Notes: generated by a model from the letters alone, not told the origin. Counted from the first letter of the stretch, positions 8,728 to 18,127 are shown. The stretch is 64,000 bases of DNA from Mageeibacillus sp. UBA5734 (GCA_002419365.1 DIGA01000067.1:24335-88334); one strand, 5' to 3'. Made by a program: numbers and translations.

Positions 8728-9483
8728 ATGGCAATCCGTGTTTTTCTGAACGGCTGCAACGGCCGCATGGGGCAAGTCATTTCCGGCCTGGCCAAAGAGA
8801 GCCAGGACCTGGAGATCGTCGCTGGCAGTGATCTGAACCAGTCGGTAACCCAGTCCTTCCCTGTTTTTGCCCAGGCCCAGGACTGCACGGTCGATTTCGA
8901 TGTCATCATCGATTTTTCCAACCCAGCCGCCTTGCCGAACCTGTTTGAACTGATCCGCCGCACCCAAAAGCCGGCTGTGATCTGCACCACCGGACTGGAA
9001 GAATCCCAGAAAAAAGAGCTTGATGGACTGGCCCAGGCAAGTGCCATCTTTGTCTCAGCCAACATGTCACTGGGTGTCAACATCCTGATCAGCCTGGCCC
9101 AGAAGGCAGCAGCCATCCTCTACCCGGATTTCGACATCGAAATCATCGAAGCTCATCACCGTCAGAAAGTCGATGCACCCTCAGGCACTGCCCTGATGAT
9201 TGCCGACGCAATCAACGAGACACTCGACAACCAGCTTGAATATACCTACGATCGCTCCCAAGTCCGGCAGAAACGCGGTGACCGGGAGCTGGGCCTGCAT
9301 GCCATCCGCGGCGGCACCATCGTCGGCGAGCACACAGTGCTTTTTGCCGGGGGCGAAGAAACCATCAGCATCCACCACAGCGCCCAGTCGCGCAATGTCT
9401 TTGCCCGTGGCGCCCTGGCTGCTGCCAGATTTTTAGCTGGTAAACCAGCTGGCCGGTACGAAATGAAAGACCTGATCGGCTAA
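8728..9483 (+). CDS. dapB: 4-hydroxy-tetrahydrodipicolinate reductase
   Basis: NAD(P)H-dependent second step of the DAP pathway, 251 aa. N-terminal Rossmann motif GCNGRMGQ, IDFSNP, TTGL, and the substrate/catalytic segment EAHHRQKVDAPSGTAL with the conserved histidine pair and lysine. ATG 8728 has TGAGGAG upstream. Cotranscribed with dapA and closed by the hairpin at 9511. Confidence 0.97.
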   Translation: MAIRVFLNGCNGRMGQVISGLAKESQDLEIVAGSDLNQSVTQSFPVFAQAQDCTVDFDVIIDFSNPAALPNLFELIRRTQKPAVICTTGLEESQKKELDGLAQASAIFVSANMSLGVNILISLAQKAAAILYPDFDIEIIEAHHRQKVDAPSGTALMIADAINETLDNQLEYTYDRSQVRQKRGDRELGLHAIRGGTIVGEHTVLFAGGEETISIHHSAQSRNVFARGALAAARFLAGKPAGRYEMKDLIG

Positions 9484-9510
9484 GATTTCCAATCGTTCAA
9501 TCAAACCATC

Positions 9511-9550
9511 CGAGGGGCTGATTCTAACAGAATCTGCCCCTCGTTATTTT
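9511..9550 (+). terminator. Intrinsic terminator after dapB
   Basis: CGAGGGGC ... GCCCCTCG arms (9511-9518 and 9536-9543), continued inward by GATTCT/AGAATC around a 3-nt loop with one mismatch, followed by TTATTTT. It also faces the convergent diguanylate cyclase gene, which ends at 9582. Confidence 0.8.
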
Positions 9551-9581
9551 CACAAGATGTACCCGGATGGAACCAGTTGAT

Positions 9582-10682
9582 TCAAATTTCGGCGAGTGAA
9601 TCAATGATCCGGTTCTTTCCGGTTTTCTTGGCCTGATACAATTTTGAATCGGTCTGGCGAATCAATTCATCGATAGATTCCAATTGGAACTGGCTGATAC
9701 CGCCGCTGATGGTTACCTTGAACGAGTGATCAAAATCGGCTCGTTCAAGCGCTTGCCGGATGCGTGCAGCCACAACCGAGGCAGCGGCCAGATCTGTGTC
9801 CGGCATGATGACAATGAATTCTTCTCTACCATAGCGTCCGACCTGATCCGTGATGCGGACCGTCTGCCGGATGATGTCCGCAGTTTGCCGGATGACATGA
9901 TCCCCAACCAGATGACCATACGTGTCATTGATGGTCTTGAAATCATCAAGATCCATGATCAGGATGCTCAGAGGAATATTCATGCGTCTGGAACGCCTGA
10001 TTTCTTCAGTCAAAGCAGCAAAAGAAGCTTCGTGATTGAGTAATTGGGTCATAGGATCAAGGCGAACCAGTTCCTTGAGCTGAGTATTTTGCTTTTCAAT
10101 ATTGAGTTGGTCCAAATAGCTGCGTTTTCTCATCTGGTACAACTCGATTGACAAGGATTGAATGATCATCATGAATACAGTTGTGTTGATTCGAGTGGCC
10201 AGGACTGCATCTGGATTTGACATGAAGATTGGCAGTGGCAGGACGAAACTGACAAACGACACACCATGGATGATGAAACTTTCCCTGGGATGCATGACGA
10301 TTAAAACCACAAGTCCTGCAATCACCATGAAAAACATATGGGTCATGTCTGCCTGGCGCGCTGACCAGAACGACAAGCTACAACCATACGCGATGGTGAC
10401 GCAACTATACAGGTATTGGACAGCCTTGATCCGCCACACGGGCCAACGCTCAAACTGGATTCGCATCAACCAGATCAATGGCGTCAACAGGATGCTCACC
10501 GCCACAAACGCCAGGATCAGCGGTCCGGTATTGAATAGGCGATGCTGGATAAAATAGAGCGGAAAGACAAGACCAATCAATGCGAGACTGGCAATAGAAA
10601 GTCGCCGTGTGTTCTCAAAAAGAATCACACGCTCCAAGGTGGCATCAGCCGCAGCTTTCAGTTCAGGCTGGATTTTCGTCAT
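9582..10682 (-). CDS. Membrane-anchored GGDEF protein (putative diguanylate cyclase)
   Basis: 366 aa. The N-terminal half (residues about 28-180) has six hydrophobic segments and no recognised sensor domain. A short linker leads to a C-terminal GGDEF domain beginning near LVRLDPMTQLLNHEAS. The active-site motif reads GREEF (285-289) instead of GG[D/E]EF. A canonical allosteric I-site RITD (276-279) lies five residues before it. The Mg-binding MDLDDFKTINDTYGHLVGD segment is intact. The glycine-to-arginine change leaves activity uncertain. Its start overlaps the preceding DUF624 gene by 20 bp. Confidence 0.85.
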   Translation of the reverse strand: MTKIQPELKAAADATLERVILFENTRRLSIASLALIGLVFPLYFIQHRLFNTGPLILAFVAVSILLTPLIWLMRIQFERWPVWRIKAVQYLYSCVTIAYGCSLSFWSARQADMTHMFFMVIAGLVVLIVMHPRESFIIHGVSFVSFVLPLPIFMSNPDAVLATRINTTVFMMIIQSLSIELYQMRKRSYLDQLNIEKQNTQLKELVRLDPMTQLLNHEASFAALTEEIRRSRRMNIPLSILIMDLDDFKTINDTYGHLVGDHVIRQTADIIRQTVRITDQVGRYGREEFIVIMPDTDLAAASVVAARIRQALERADFDHSFKVTISGGISQFQLESIDELIRQTDSKLYQAKKTGKNRIIDSLAEI

Positions 10683-11592
10683 GATCCTTGATCATGAATC
10701 GGCGGATGCCGCGCCAGGTGATGGCCATGGCAAAAAACTGGCTCATGGCCAGGGCCAGGGTCAGGTACCAGACAGCTGCGATCAGAACCGTGGCGACTGA
10801 GCCGTTCAGCAGCAAGGCACCAGGAACAACCAGCAGCAAGACTGCCGAGATCAGCAGGTAAAGCAGATTATAAGGCAGACGCAGAATCACAAACAGCAGG
10901 CTGTTGCGATAGATCTGTCCCAGGGACAGTTTAAAGGTCACAATCATCGGATAGACATAAGCTTGCATCATCAGCCAGACCAGTGCAGCCGCTGACAAGA
11001 GAATCTGGATCGCCAGGCGGACGGAACCAGGCAAAAAATCGGCCGTCCGGTAAAAGGTCAGGTTGATGACCAGGACAACCCATGCCGCTCCGCTGATCAG
11101 GCTCGCCAGCAAGGACTGGCGCCAGTTGTCCTTCGTGTGCTCCCAAAAGTCAGACCAGGTGAAAACATGCTCGTCCCGGATGTAATTGCGCAAGATAAAT
11201 GAAAATCCAGCCTGGAAAGGTCCTGCCACCACCAATTGCAGGCCCGTCAGCGCCAGCGCGGTGATCAGGTAGAACAAGGTCAATTGCGATACAGCTGCAG
11301 CTTCCAACGACTGGTCGGCCGTCCCCTCCAGTCCGAGAGCCTGGAACGACTCGATCAGGGTCGCGACCGACAGTCCTGGGAAAAGGGCTGCCAGCAAGTA
11401 GATCGAAAGGAAAAAGGCCAGAATCAGGGCTGGCAAATGGAACACGATCATCATGAAGTTGAGTTTGATCAGTTCCCAGAAGCGCCGGGTCAGAATCTCC
11501 AGCGTGCCAAGCACGGGGCCCTTGTCCGGTTCATCCTTGCGAACGCCTGGCCCTTCCTTGGTAAAATCAAACAAACCGAAAAATCCTGCCAT
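10663..11592 (-). CDS. DUF624/YesL-like multi-pass membrane protein
   Basis: About 309 aa with six predicted membrane segments. The N-terminus MAGFFGLFDFTKEGPGV and the segment ILTRRFWELIKLNFMMIVFHLPAL resemble the YesL/DUF624 family, often found beside sugar ABC transporters in Firmicutes but of unknown molecular role. It is longer than typical YesL (about 200 aa). No sugar transporter is nearby; it is instead translationally linked to the GGDEF gene. ATG 11592 is chosen over ATG 11604 because the latter overlaps the only Shine-Dalgarno-like AGACAGGA. Confidence 0.7.
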   Translation of the reverse strand: MAGFFGLFDFTKEGPGVRKDEPDKGPVLGTLEILTRRFWELIKLNFMMIVFHLPALILAFFLSIYLLAALFPGLSVATLIESFQALGLEGTADQSLEAAAVSQLTLFYLITALALTGLQLVVAGPFQAGFSFILRNYIRDEHVFTWSDFWEHTKDNWRQSLLASLISGAAWVVLVINLTFYRTADFLPGSVRLAIQILLSAAALVWLMMQAYVYPMIVTFKLSLGQIYRNSLLFVILRLPYNLLYLLISAVLLLVVPGALLLNGSVATVLIAAVWYLTLALAMSQFFAMAITWRGIRRFMIKDHDENPA

Positions 11593-11640
11593 GGCATCAA
11601 CCATCCTGTCTAAAATGAAAATCAGTCTAATAAAATAATC

Positions 11641-12996
11641 TTATCGTTTCAGGGTAGCCGGAGCAAGGTTCAAACGCTCAGCCAGCTGGTCGATCTCGGT
11701 GAGCGCCCGGTTGACCAGCGCTTGCTGGCGGGCTGGTTTACCTTTGAATTTCCCTTCCAGGGGGGCAATCAGGCCGAAATTGGCGTTCATCGGCTGGAAA
11801 TGCCTGGCATTGGCCTGGGCAATGTAATGGGCCAGCGAGCCGATGACCGTTCCTGGTCCGGGCAGATAGAACTTGCGGTCGCCCTCGTCCATCCCGGAAA
11901 ACTCCAGCGCGGCCTGGATTCCAGCCACTAATCCGGACGAAGCGGATTCGACATAGCCTTCGACACCGGTCATCTGGCCGGCAAAATAGAGTGGTTGCGG
12001 TCGTCGGACGCGGTAGTCGGGGTTGAGGATTTCGGGCGATGGCAGAAAGGTGTTGCGATGCATCACCCCATAACGGACAAATTCTGCCTGCCCGAGTCCG
12101 GGAATCAGGCGAAACACGCGCTGCTGCTCCCCTTGTCTGAGCCGAGTCTGGAAGCCGACCAGGTTGTAGAGGCTGGCGGCCTGGTTGTCCTGGCGCAGCT
12201 GGACGCAGGCATAGGGTTCCCTGCCGGTGCGCGGGTCGACAAGGCCAACCGGTTTCAACGGGCCGAACCGGATCGTGTCCGGGCCACGCTTGGCCATGGA
12301 TTCGATCGGCATACAGCCTTCGAAGACAATTTCGCGGTCAAAATCCTTGACTTCGGCCAGTTCGGCCGCGATGAGCTCGCGATAAAAATTTTCGTAAGTG
12401 TCCCGGTCCATGGGACAGTTGATGTAGTCATCACCGCCACGGCCATAGCGGGACTGGCGGAAGGCGATCGACAAATCGATCGATTCATACGTGACGATCG
12501 GGGCGGCGGCATCAAAAAAATGCAGCGTAGACAATCCCAGCTGGTCGCGGATGGCATCGAACAAGCCACCCTCGGTCAGCGGTCCGGTCGCGATGATGAC
12601 AGGGCCATCCGCTGAGTCCGGCAGGGTATCGATCCGCTCCGAAGCAATTTCGATCATCGGGTGCTGCTCGATCGCTCGGGTTACAGCCGCTGCGAAGAGA
12701 TCCCGGTCCACCGCGAGGGCACCTCCGGCCGGCAGTGCGGTCTGGTCCGCCGCAGCAAGGATCAGGGAGCCGAGACGGCGCATTTCTTCCTTGAGCAAGC
12801 CAACCGCATTTTCCAGCCGGCTGGCCCGGAGGGAATTGCTGCAGACCAGCTCCGCAAATTGGCTGCTGTGGTGGGCTTCGGTCATCTGGTGTGGCTTCAT
12901 GTCGATCAGCCGCACAGGGATGCCGCGGCTGGCGACCTGCCAGGCTGCTTCACAGCCTGCCAGACCGGCACCGACAATGGTGACTTTACGCGCCAT
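11641..12996 (-). CDS. trmFO: Folate-dependent tRNA (uracil-54) methyltransferase TrmFO
   Basis: FAD enzyme that makes ribothymidine 54 in tRNA using methylenetetrahydrofolate. 451 aa from ATG 12996 (GGGGAG upstream). N-terminal FAD motif GAGLAGCEAAW; ELVCSNSLR and FEGCMPIE carry the two cysteines known to matter in the family; FAGQMTGVEGYVES near the C-terminus. The frame is open far into topA, but that extension is topA in another frame. Overlaps the topA stop by 11 bp. Confidence 0.97.
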   Translation of the reverse strand: MARKVTIVGAGLAGCEAAWQVASRGIPVRLIDMKPHQMTEAHHSSQFAELVCSNSLRASRLENAVGLLKEEMRRLGSLILAAADQTALPAGGALAVDRDLFAAAVTRAIEQHPMIEIASERIDTLPDSADGPVIIATGPLTEGGLFDAIRDQLGLSTLHFFDAAAPIVTYESIDLSIAFRQSRYGRGGDDYINCPMDRDTYENFYRELIAAELAEVKDFDREIVFEGCMPIESMAKRGPDTIRFGPLKPVGLVDPRTGREPYACVQLRQDNQAASLYNLVGFQTRLRQGEQQRVFRLIPGLGQAEFVRYGVMHRNTFLPSPEILNPDYRVRRPQPLYFAGQMTGVEGYVESASSGLVAGIQAALEFSGMDEGDRKFYLPGPGTVIGSLAHYIAQANARHFQPMNANFGLIAPLEGKFKGKPARQQALVNRALTEIDQLAERLNLAPATLKR

Positions 12997-15184
12997 GATT
13001 CTCCCCTGCCGCCTGGTCCTCTGATGTTTTGTCCTCGGTTGCAGCCGGTTTTTCCTTTTTCTGGTTAGTCGGGCATTCCCGGTTGCCGCATTTGGGGTAC
13101 GAACGGCCCTTGAAGTGCTTGAGCACCATATAGGTACCACAGACCTCACAGGTCCGGCCATCGATCGGCAGATCCCAGGAAATGAAATCACAATTGGGGT
13201 CGCTGCCCTTCTTGTCACAGGTGTAGAAACGGCTGCCCTTGAATTTCTTGGAGACGCGCTGGACCAGGCCGGAGCCACATTTGGGGCAATGGGCTTTGAT
13301 TTCCTGCTCGAGGTTCTTGGTGTACTTGCAGGTCGGATAATTGGAGCAGGCAATGAACTTGCCGTATCGGCCTTCCTTGATCACCAGGTCTCCTTCCTGG
13401 CAATCCGGACATTTGTCGCCGGTCGGCACATCGGCAATCTTGACGCGCTCGATGCCATCCGTGGCCTTGACGATTTTGTCATGGAAGGGCGGATAAAAAC
13501 GGTCCAGGATTTCGACCCAGTTGTTTTCGCCTGATTCCACCGTATCGAGCTCTTTTTCCATGTCGGCGGTGAATTCAACATCGACGATGGATTCGAAATT
13601 TTTCTCCAGCAGCTCCGTCACAGCCTTGCCCAGCTCTGTCGGCAGGAGGTATTTCTTGTCTTTTTCGACATATTTGCGGTCGAGGATGGTCGAGATCGTG
13701 GGAGCATAGGTGGATGGGCGTCCGATCCCCTTCTCTTCCATCGCCTTGATCAGGCTGGCCTCCGTGTAGCGCGCCGGTGGCTGGGTGAATTTCTGCTCGG
13801 GTGTGATCTTGTCGAGCAGCAGCGTTTCACCCTCTGTCAACTCGGGCAGTTTCTCCCGAGTCTCTTCTTCCGATTCCTTTTCCGGTTCGCTGTCGACCAG
13901 GGCGACGCCGTACTGGGCCAGGTAGCCGGGGAAGCGGATGGTTTCACCACTGACCCGGAACAGGTGGGTTTGCCCACTGACCAGGTCGGCTACAACGGTG
14001 TCGATCTGGGCGGCAGCCATCTGGGAGGCCATGAACTTGTCCCAGATCAACTGGTAGAGTCTGAACTGGTCATGGGAGATCTGGGCTTTGATCTGCTGCG
14101 GTGGCAAATCAAAATGCGCTGGCCGGATCGCTTCGTGGGCATCCTGGGCTTTGTTGCGGTTTTTGAACTGGCGCGGTGTCTTGGGCAGATATTCCGCACC
14201 GAATTTGTCCTTTATATAAGTACGAGCTTCCTGTTCCGCTTCTTCCGAGATGCGGACCGAGTCAGTACGGATATACGTCACCAGAGCCGTTGCACCGAGG
14301 CCTTCGATTTCCACACCTTCGTACAGCTGCTGGGCGACACTCATCGTTTTCTTGGCGGTGTAGCCCAGGTAGCGCGATGCTTCCTGCTGCAGGGTACTGG
14401 TGGTGAACGGCGCATTCGGCTGCTTTTGCTTGCTGCCTTTCTTGAGCTTGACCACAGTGAAGGGCTGGTTTTGCACGGCTGCCAGGATGGCTTCGGTATC
14501 AATCTGGTTCGTCAGTTTGACTTTTTCGACTTTGCCTTCGACCCATTCACCGTGATAGCGGGCTTTGAAAACGGGATCCTTGGCTGTCTTATGCAAGAAC
14601 GCCGTCAACAGCCAGTATTCCTCCGGCTTGAACCGGACAATTTCCCGCTCGCGGTCGACCACCAGGCGGGTGGCTACAGACTGGACACGACCGGCAGACA
14701 GGCCCTTGCGGACTTTTTTCCAGAGCAGGGGGCTGAGTTCATATCCAACCAGCCGGTCCAGAACCCGCCGGGCTTGCTGGGAATTGACCCGGTTCATGTC
14801 GATCGGCCGGGGCTGGTCGACTGCTTTGACCACAGCCGGCTCGGTGATTTCATTGAAGGTGATGCGGCAGGGACTGGTCTCGTCAATCTTGAGAACCTGT
14901 GCGATGTGCCAGGCAATGGCTTCTCCTTCACGGTCAGGGTCGGTTGCGATCAGGATCCGGTCGGACGTGGCAGCCATTTCCTTCAGTTCGGTGATCACCT
15001 TGTCTTTGCCCTTCATGGTTGTGTACTGGGGTTTGTAGGCATGTTCGACATCAACGCCCAGCTTGGAGGCTGGCAGGTCGCGGATATGGCCGACTGATGC
15101 GGTGATCCGGTAATTCTTGCCGAGATATCGGCCGATGGTTTTCGCCTTGGCCGGTGATTCTACGATAACTAAATTTTTTCCCAT
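12986..15184 (-). CDS. topA: DNA topoisomerase I
   Basis: Relaxes negative supercoils, 732 aa. TOPRIM domain with VESPAKAKTIGRYL and DPDREGEAIAWH; catalytic tyrosine in YIRTDSVRIS; GYELSPLLWKKV and the LSAGRVQSVA motif; C-terminal zinc ribbons with paired cysteines (CPDCQEGD, CPKCGSGL, CEVCGTYM) and a charged Lys/Glu tail. Gene order dprA-topA-trmFO is typical of Firmicutes. Confidence 0.98.
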   Translation of the reverse strand: MGKNLVIVESPAKAKTIGRYLGKNYRITASVGHIRDLPASKLGVDVEHAYKPQYTTMKGKDKVITELKEMAATSDRILIATDPDREGEAIAWHIAQVLKIDETSPCRITFNEITEPAVVKAVDQPRPIDMNRVNSQQARRVLDRLVGYELSPLLWKKVRKGLSAGRVQSVATRLVVDREREIVRFKPEEYWLLTAFLHKTAKDPVFKARYHGEWVEGKVEKVKLTNQIDTEAILAAVQNQPFTVVKLKKGSKQKQPNAPFTTSTLQQEASRYLGYTAKKTMSVAQQLYEGVEIEGLGATALVTYIRTDSVRISEEAEQEARTYIKDKFGAEYLPKTPRQFKNRNKAQDAHEAIRPAHFDLPPQQIKAQISHDQFRLYQLIWDKFMASQMAAAQIDTVVADLVSGQTHLFRVSGETIRFPGYLAQYGVALVDSEPEKESEEETREKLPELTEGETLLLDKITPEQKFTQPPARYTEASLIKAMEEKGIGRPSTYAPTISTILDRKYVEKDKKYLLPTELGKAVTELLEKNFESIVDVEFTADMEKELDTVESGENNWVEILDRFYPPFHDKIVKATDGIERVKIADVPTGDKCPDCQEGDLVIKEGRYGKFIACSNYPTCKYTKNLEQEIKAHCPKCGSGLVQRVSKKFKGSRFYTCDKKGSDPNCDFISWDLPIDGRTCEVCGTYMVLKHFKGRSYPKCGNRECPTNQKKEKPAATEDKTSEDQAAGENHGA

Positions 15185-15243
15185 GAAGTCCTATCCTTGT
15201 TTTTTTACAGCCAATCAGGCCGGATGCAAGCGCTATTCGTCCA

Positions 15244-16446
15244 TTATATACTTGAATCTCCAAGCTCTGTCAAAGCATACCGGCCTCGATTGAGCACCAG
15301 ATAGCCCTGAAGCTCCAGCAAAGCAACCCGGGCCATGGTCTCCTGTGCCAGATCTGGAATCTCTGAAAGGATCTCGTCCATGGTCAGGCTGTGGATGCGC
15401 AAGGTCTGCAGAATTCTGCAAACAGCATCATCCTGGACGCCCGTTTCTCTCTGCTGCAAGGGATCAAGCCAGGAAAGCTGGCGTTCCAGCCCGCAAATCT
15501 GGAAAATGTCATCCGCAGACTCCAGGACATGCGCGCCATCCCGGATCAGCTGATGGCATCCTGCACTGGCCTGGTCGAGGATGCTACCCGGCACGGCAAA
15601 TACGTCGCGGTTCTGGTCGGCAGCATAGGTGGTGGTAATCAGTGTGCCGCTTTTCTGCGCAGCTTCCATGACCGCCACCGCCTTTGACAAGCCGCTCAAG
15701 AGCCGGTTCCGGGCCGGGAAATTCTGGCGCACGGGCGGCACACCCGGTGGATGTTCGGATAGAATCACCCCCCTTTCAGCCATCTCGGCAATCAAACCGG
15801 CATTTTCCGGCGGATAGTCGTAGTCATGGCCAGAGGCGATCACTCCGATTGTGAATCCCTGGTTTTTCAATGCAGTCTGGTGCGCCAGCGTGTCGATCCC
15901 CCGGGCGAGGCCACTGACGATCACGGCACCACCCTGGCACAGACCGCGTGTGATCTTGCGCGTCACTTTCTGGCCATAGACGGTCGGTCGCCTGGTCCCG
16001 ATCACCGTGACCCAGGGGAAACAGCGAAGCATGTCCGGCAGCAGGTTGCCACGGACATAGATCAAGGCCGGACACGTGTTGAGGTCATGCAACGCCTTGG
16101 GATACTGTGGATCTCCGCTCAAAACGGGTTTGATCGCCAGATGGGCACACTGCCGGGCCAGGGCGATGGCTGACCGCTGGCTGCTTGTGTCCTGCAGGGC
16201 TTGATGGAGGGTGAGCGCCTGGGACTCGATGCGCCCACGGTCATTGGCCAAGGTGTCTTCCCGGTTGTCATCCTTTGCTGTCAGCAAGCCAATGAGGCCC
16301 TCCAGGTCCAGCTGTATCAGCTGCGCCAGATCGGGACATGGATCCGTCAACTTGCGCAGCTCGGCGTGCTTCAAGTTCAAGGTGCGCTGGCACTGGGTCA
16401 GATGGATGGCCATGGCCAGGTTCATGGTGTCAGAAGGTTGGTCCAT
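15244..16446 (-). CDS. dprA: DNA-processing protein DprA
   Basis: Loads RecA on incoming single-stranded DNA during natural transformation. 400 aa. N-terminal SAM-like region of about 100 residues, then the extended Rossmann fold with VIGTRRPTVYG, VSGLARGIDTLAH, FPARNRLLSGLSKAVAVMEA, SGTLIT and VFAVPGS, and a C-terminal winged-helix region (LTMDEILSEI). Its ATG shares a base with the comM stop (TAATG), so the two are co-translated. See the upstream repeat element at 18098. Confidence 0.96.
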   Translation of the reverse strand: MDQPSDTMNLAMAIHLTQCQRTLNLKHAELRKLTDPCPDLAQLIQLDLEGLIGLLTAKDDNREDTLANDRGRIESQALTLHQALQDTSSQRSAIALARQCAHLAIKPVLSGDPQYPKALHDLNTCPALIYVRGNLLPDMLRCFPWVTVIGTRRPTVYGQKVTRKITRGLCQGGAVIVSGLARGIDTLAHQTALKNQGFTIGVIASGHDYDYPPENAGLIAEMAERGVILSEHPPGVPPVRQNFPARNRLLSGLSKAVAVMEAAQKSGTLITTTYAADQNRDVFAVPGSILDQASAGCHQLIRDGAHVLESADDIFQICGLERQLSWLDPLQQRETGVQDDAVCRILQTLRIHSLTMDEILSEIPDLAQETMARVALLELQGYLVLNRGRYALTELGDSSI

Positions 16447-18032
16447 TACAATTCACCCTCCGGAAACAGGTTGATCCGGTAGCCAAGTGCCTCGGCCAGG
16501 TGTCCTGGTGTGACCGTTCCGGACAGATCGAGATCAGCGATGGTCCGGGTCACCCGGAGCAGTTTCTGGTAGGACCGCACGCTCAGATGATAGCGTTCAG
16601 CGGCCTGGCCAGCGAGTCTCAGGACGGCAGGTGGAATGGCCAGAACGCCAGCCAGATCAGGGTCTTCAAACCGGCCATTGAGCACAGGCTCCTTGCCCAG
16701 GGCCCGGCAACGATCCGTCTGGATTTGCCAGGCTGCAGCAATTTTTTGCCGCAACAGGGGTGAAGACATCGTTGCCTGATCTGCCGATTGCGGCTGGACC
16801 GTCTTGATCAGGTCATCTGGCGCCGGGCGGCGAATGTCGATCGCGAGGTCCAGGCGATCCAGCAGGGGGCCACTGATTTTGCCCAGATGGCGCGCCACCG
16901 CATCCGGCGTGCAATGGCAGCGCTGCCCTGGTTCGAAATATTCACCACAACGGCAGGGGTTGGCGGCTGCAACGAGGAGAAAATCTGCCGGCAGCACCAG
17001 ATTGTAGCGCAGGCGGGAGAGATGGATCTCTCGGTCTTCCAGAGGCTGGCGCAGCATGTCAACGACGGAACTGTCCATCTGTGTCAGTTCATCCAGGAAC
17101 AGCACCCCCAGGTGCGACAGGCTGAACAATCCGGGCACAGGCGGACTGCCGCCACCGGTGAGGGCATGGCGGGTGACTCCGGAATGAGGGGCCAGGAACG
17201 GTCGTTCTGTAACCAGACCCGGCTGGCCCACCATCCGGTTGGCGGCACTGTGGATCTTGGTGACCATCCTGGCTTCATCCGGATCCAGCGGCGGCAAAAT
17301 CCCCGGCAACGTGGAAGCCAGGACAGTCTTGCCACTGCCGGGCGAACCAAGCATCAGCAGGGGATGCCAGCCAGCCGCGGCCAGGGTCAGGGCCCGGATG
17401 GCCTTGGCCTGGCCTTGGATCATCCGGATATCCGGCGCCCTGGCAGCCAGACCTGGACGAACTGGCTGGGGTATTCCCTCCCCTGACTCCTCGGGCATGC
17501 CCTGGGACAAAATCCGGGCACTGTCGGCCAATGTCCATGCACCTGCGATCACAAGGCCCGCTGAAGCTGAGGTCCTGGCTTCCGCCACATTGTCTGCAGG
17601 CACCAGCAGATGGCGCAATTCGGCCTGATGGATGGCCGCGGTCCGGTTGAAAACACCTGGAATCGGCCGGATCGTGCCATCCAGTCCCAATTCTCCGAAA
17701 GCACCTGGTAGCTGGTTGTTAAAGGATGGATGCAGCTGCACCTGGCTAGATGCGACCAGGATCGACAGCGCCAGGGGCAGGTCAAAGGCACTGCCTTCCT
17801 TGCGCATCCAGGCTGGCGCCAGACTGGCGGTCACACGGCTGGACGGAAAAGCAAAGCCGCTGTTCTTGATCGCAGCCTTGATCCGGTTTCTTGATTCGCG
17901 GATCGCCGAGTCACCCAGTCCGACAATTTCAAAAGACGGCAGACCTGGCAGCAAGGCGACTTCAATTTCAATCAGGACACCTTCGATCCCGTGGATGGCA
18001 GCAGAGCAGAACCGGCCGTATTTAAGGTGCAT
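16446..18032 (-). CDS. comM: ComM/YifB family Mg-chelatase-like AAA+ ATPase
   Basis: 528 aa from ATG 18032 (AAGGGGGAC in front). N-terminal ChlI-type domain (GLPSFEIVGLGDSAIRESR, FPSSRVTASLAPA), Walker A GSPGSGKT, Walker B GVLFLDEL, the arginine-rich AANPCRCGEY segment with clustered cysteines, and a C-terminal helical domain (SVRSYQKLLRVTRTIADL). In Gram-negative species ComM is a hexameric helicase promoting branch migration in transformation; in Firmicutes the function is inferred. Coupled to dprA. Confidence 0.95.
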   Translation of the reverse strand: MHLKYGRFCSAAIHGIEGVLIEIEVALLPGLPSFEIVGLGDSAIRESRNRIKAAIKNSGFAFPSSRVTASLAPAWMRKEGSAFDLPLALSILVASSQVQLHPSFNNQLPGAFGELGLDGTIRPIPGVFNRTAAIHQAELRHLLVPADNVAEARTSASAGLVIAGAWTLADSARILSQGMPEESGEGIPQPVRPGLAARAPDIRMIQGQAKAIRALTLAAAGWHPLLMLGSPGSGKTVLASTLPGILPPLDPDEARMVTKIHSAANRMVGQPGLVTERPFLAPHSGVTRHALTGGGSPPVPGLFSLSHLGVLFLDELTQMDSSVVDMLRQPLEDREIHLSRLRYNLVLPADFLLVAAANPCRCGEYFEPGQRCHCTPDAVARHLGKISGPLLDRLDLAIDIRRPAPDDLIKTVQPQSADQATMSSPLLRQKIAAAWQIQTDRCRALGKEPVLNGRFEDPDLAGVLAIPPAVLRLAGQAAERYHLSVRSYQKLLRVTRTIADLDLSGTVTPGHLAEALGYRINLFPEGEL

Positions 18033-18097
18033 GCGAAGTCCCCCTTTTCGTTCTGACTTCCAGCCTAGCAAAACACCTCGTGGCCAGACAGATTGAA

Positions 18098-18127
18098 TCG
18101 TGCGACAAAAGTCGCCAGAATTCGACA
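18098..18127 (-). promoter_or_regulatory. Triple 10-bp direct repeat with Spo0A-box-like cores, upstream of comM-dprA
   Basis: On the coding strand three adjacent 10-mers read TGTCGAATTC, TGGCGACTTT and TGTCGCACGA. The first contains a perfect TGTCGAA 0A box; the third has the core as TTTTGTCGCA. The helical spacing matches how Spo0A dimers sit on tandem boxes. The element ends 65 nt before the comM ATG. The same architecture is found at 42624 and 62973. Confidence 0.6.

Noticed and set aside
11641..13353. Long form of TrmFO beginning inside topA
   Set aside because: The extra 119 codons are topA in another frame; a good RBS and the FAD motif place the start at 12996.
13964..15097. Plus-strand open frame of 377 codons
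   Set aside because: Antisense to topA with its intact TOPRIM and catalytic tyrosine motifs; no family motif in the antisense translation.
18063..18076. GGTGTTTTGCTA on the minus strand shared with the region at 42563
   Set aside because: The 12-mer is identical at both loci but lies at different distances from the repeat elements and overlaps the RBS/start in one of them, so it is probably coincidence.
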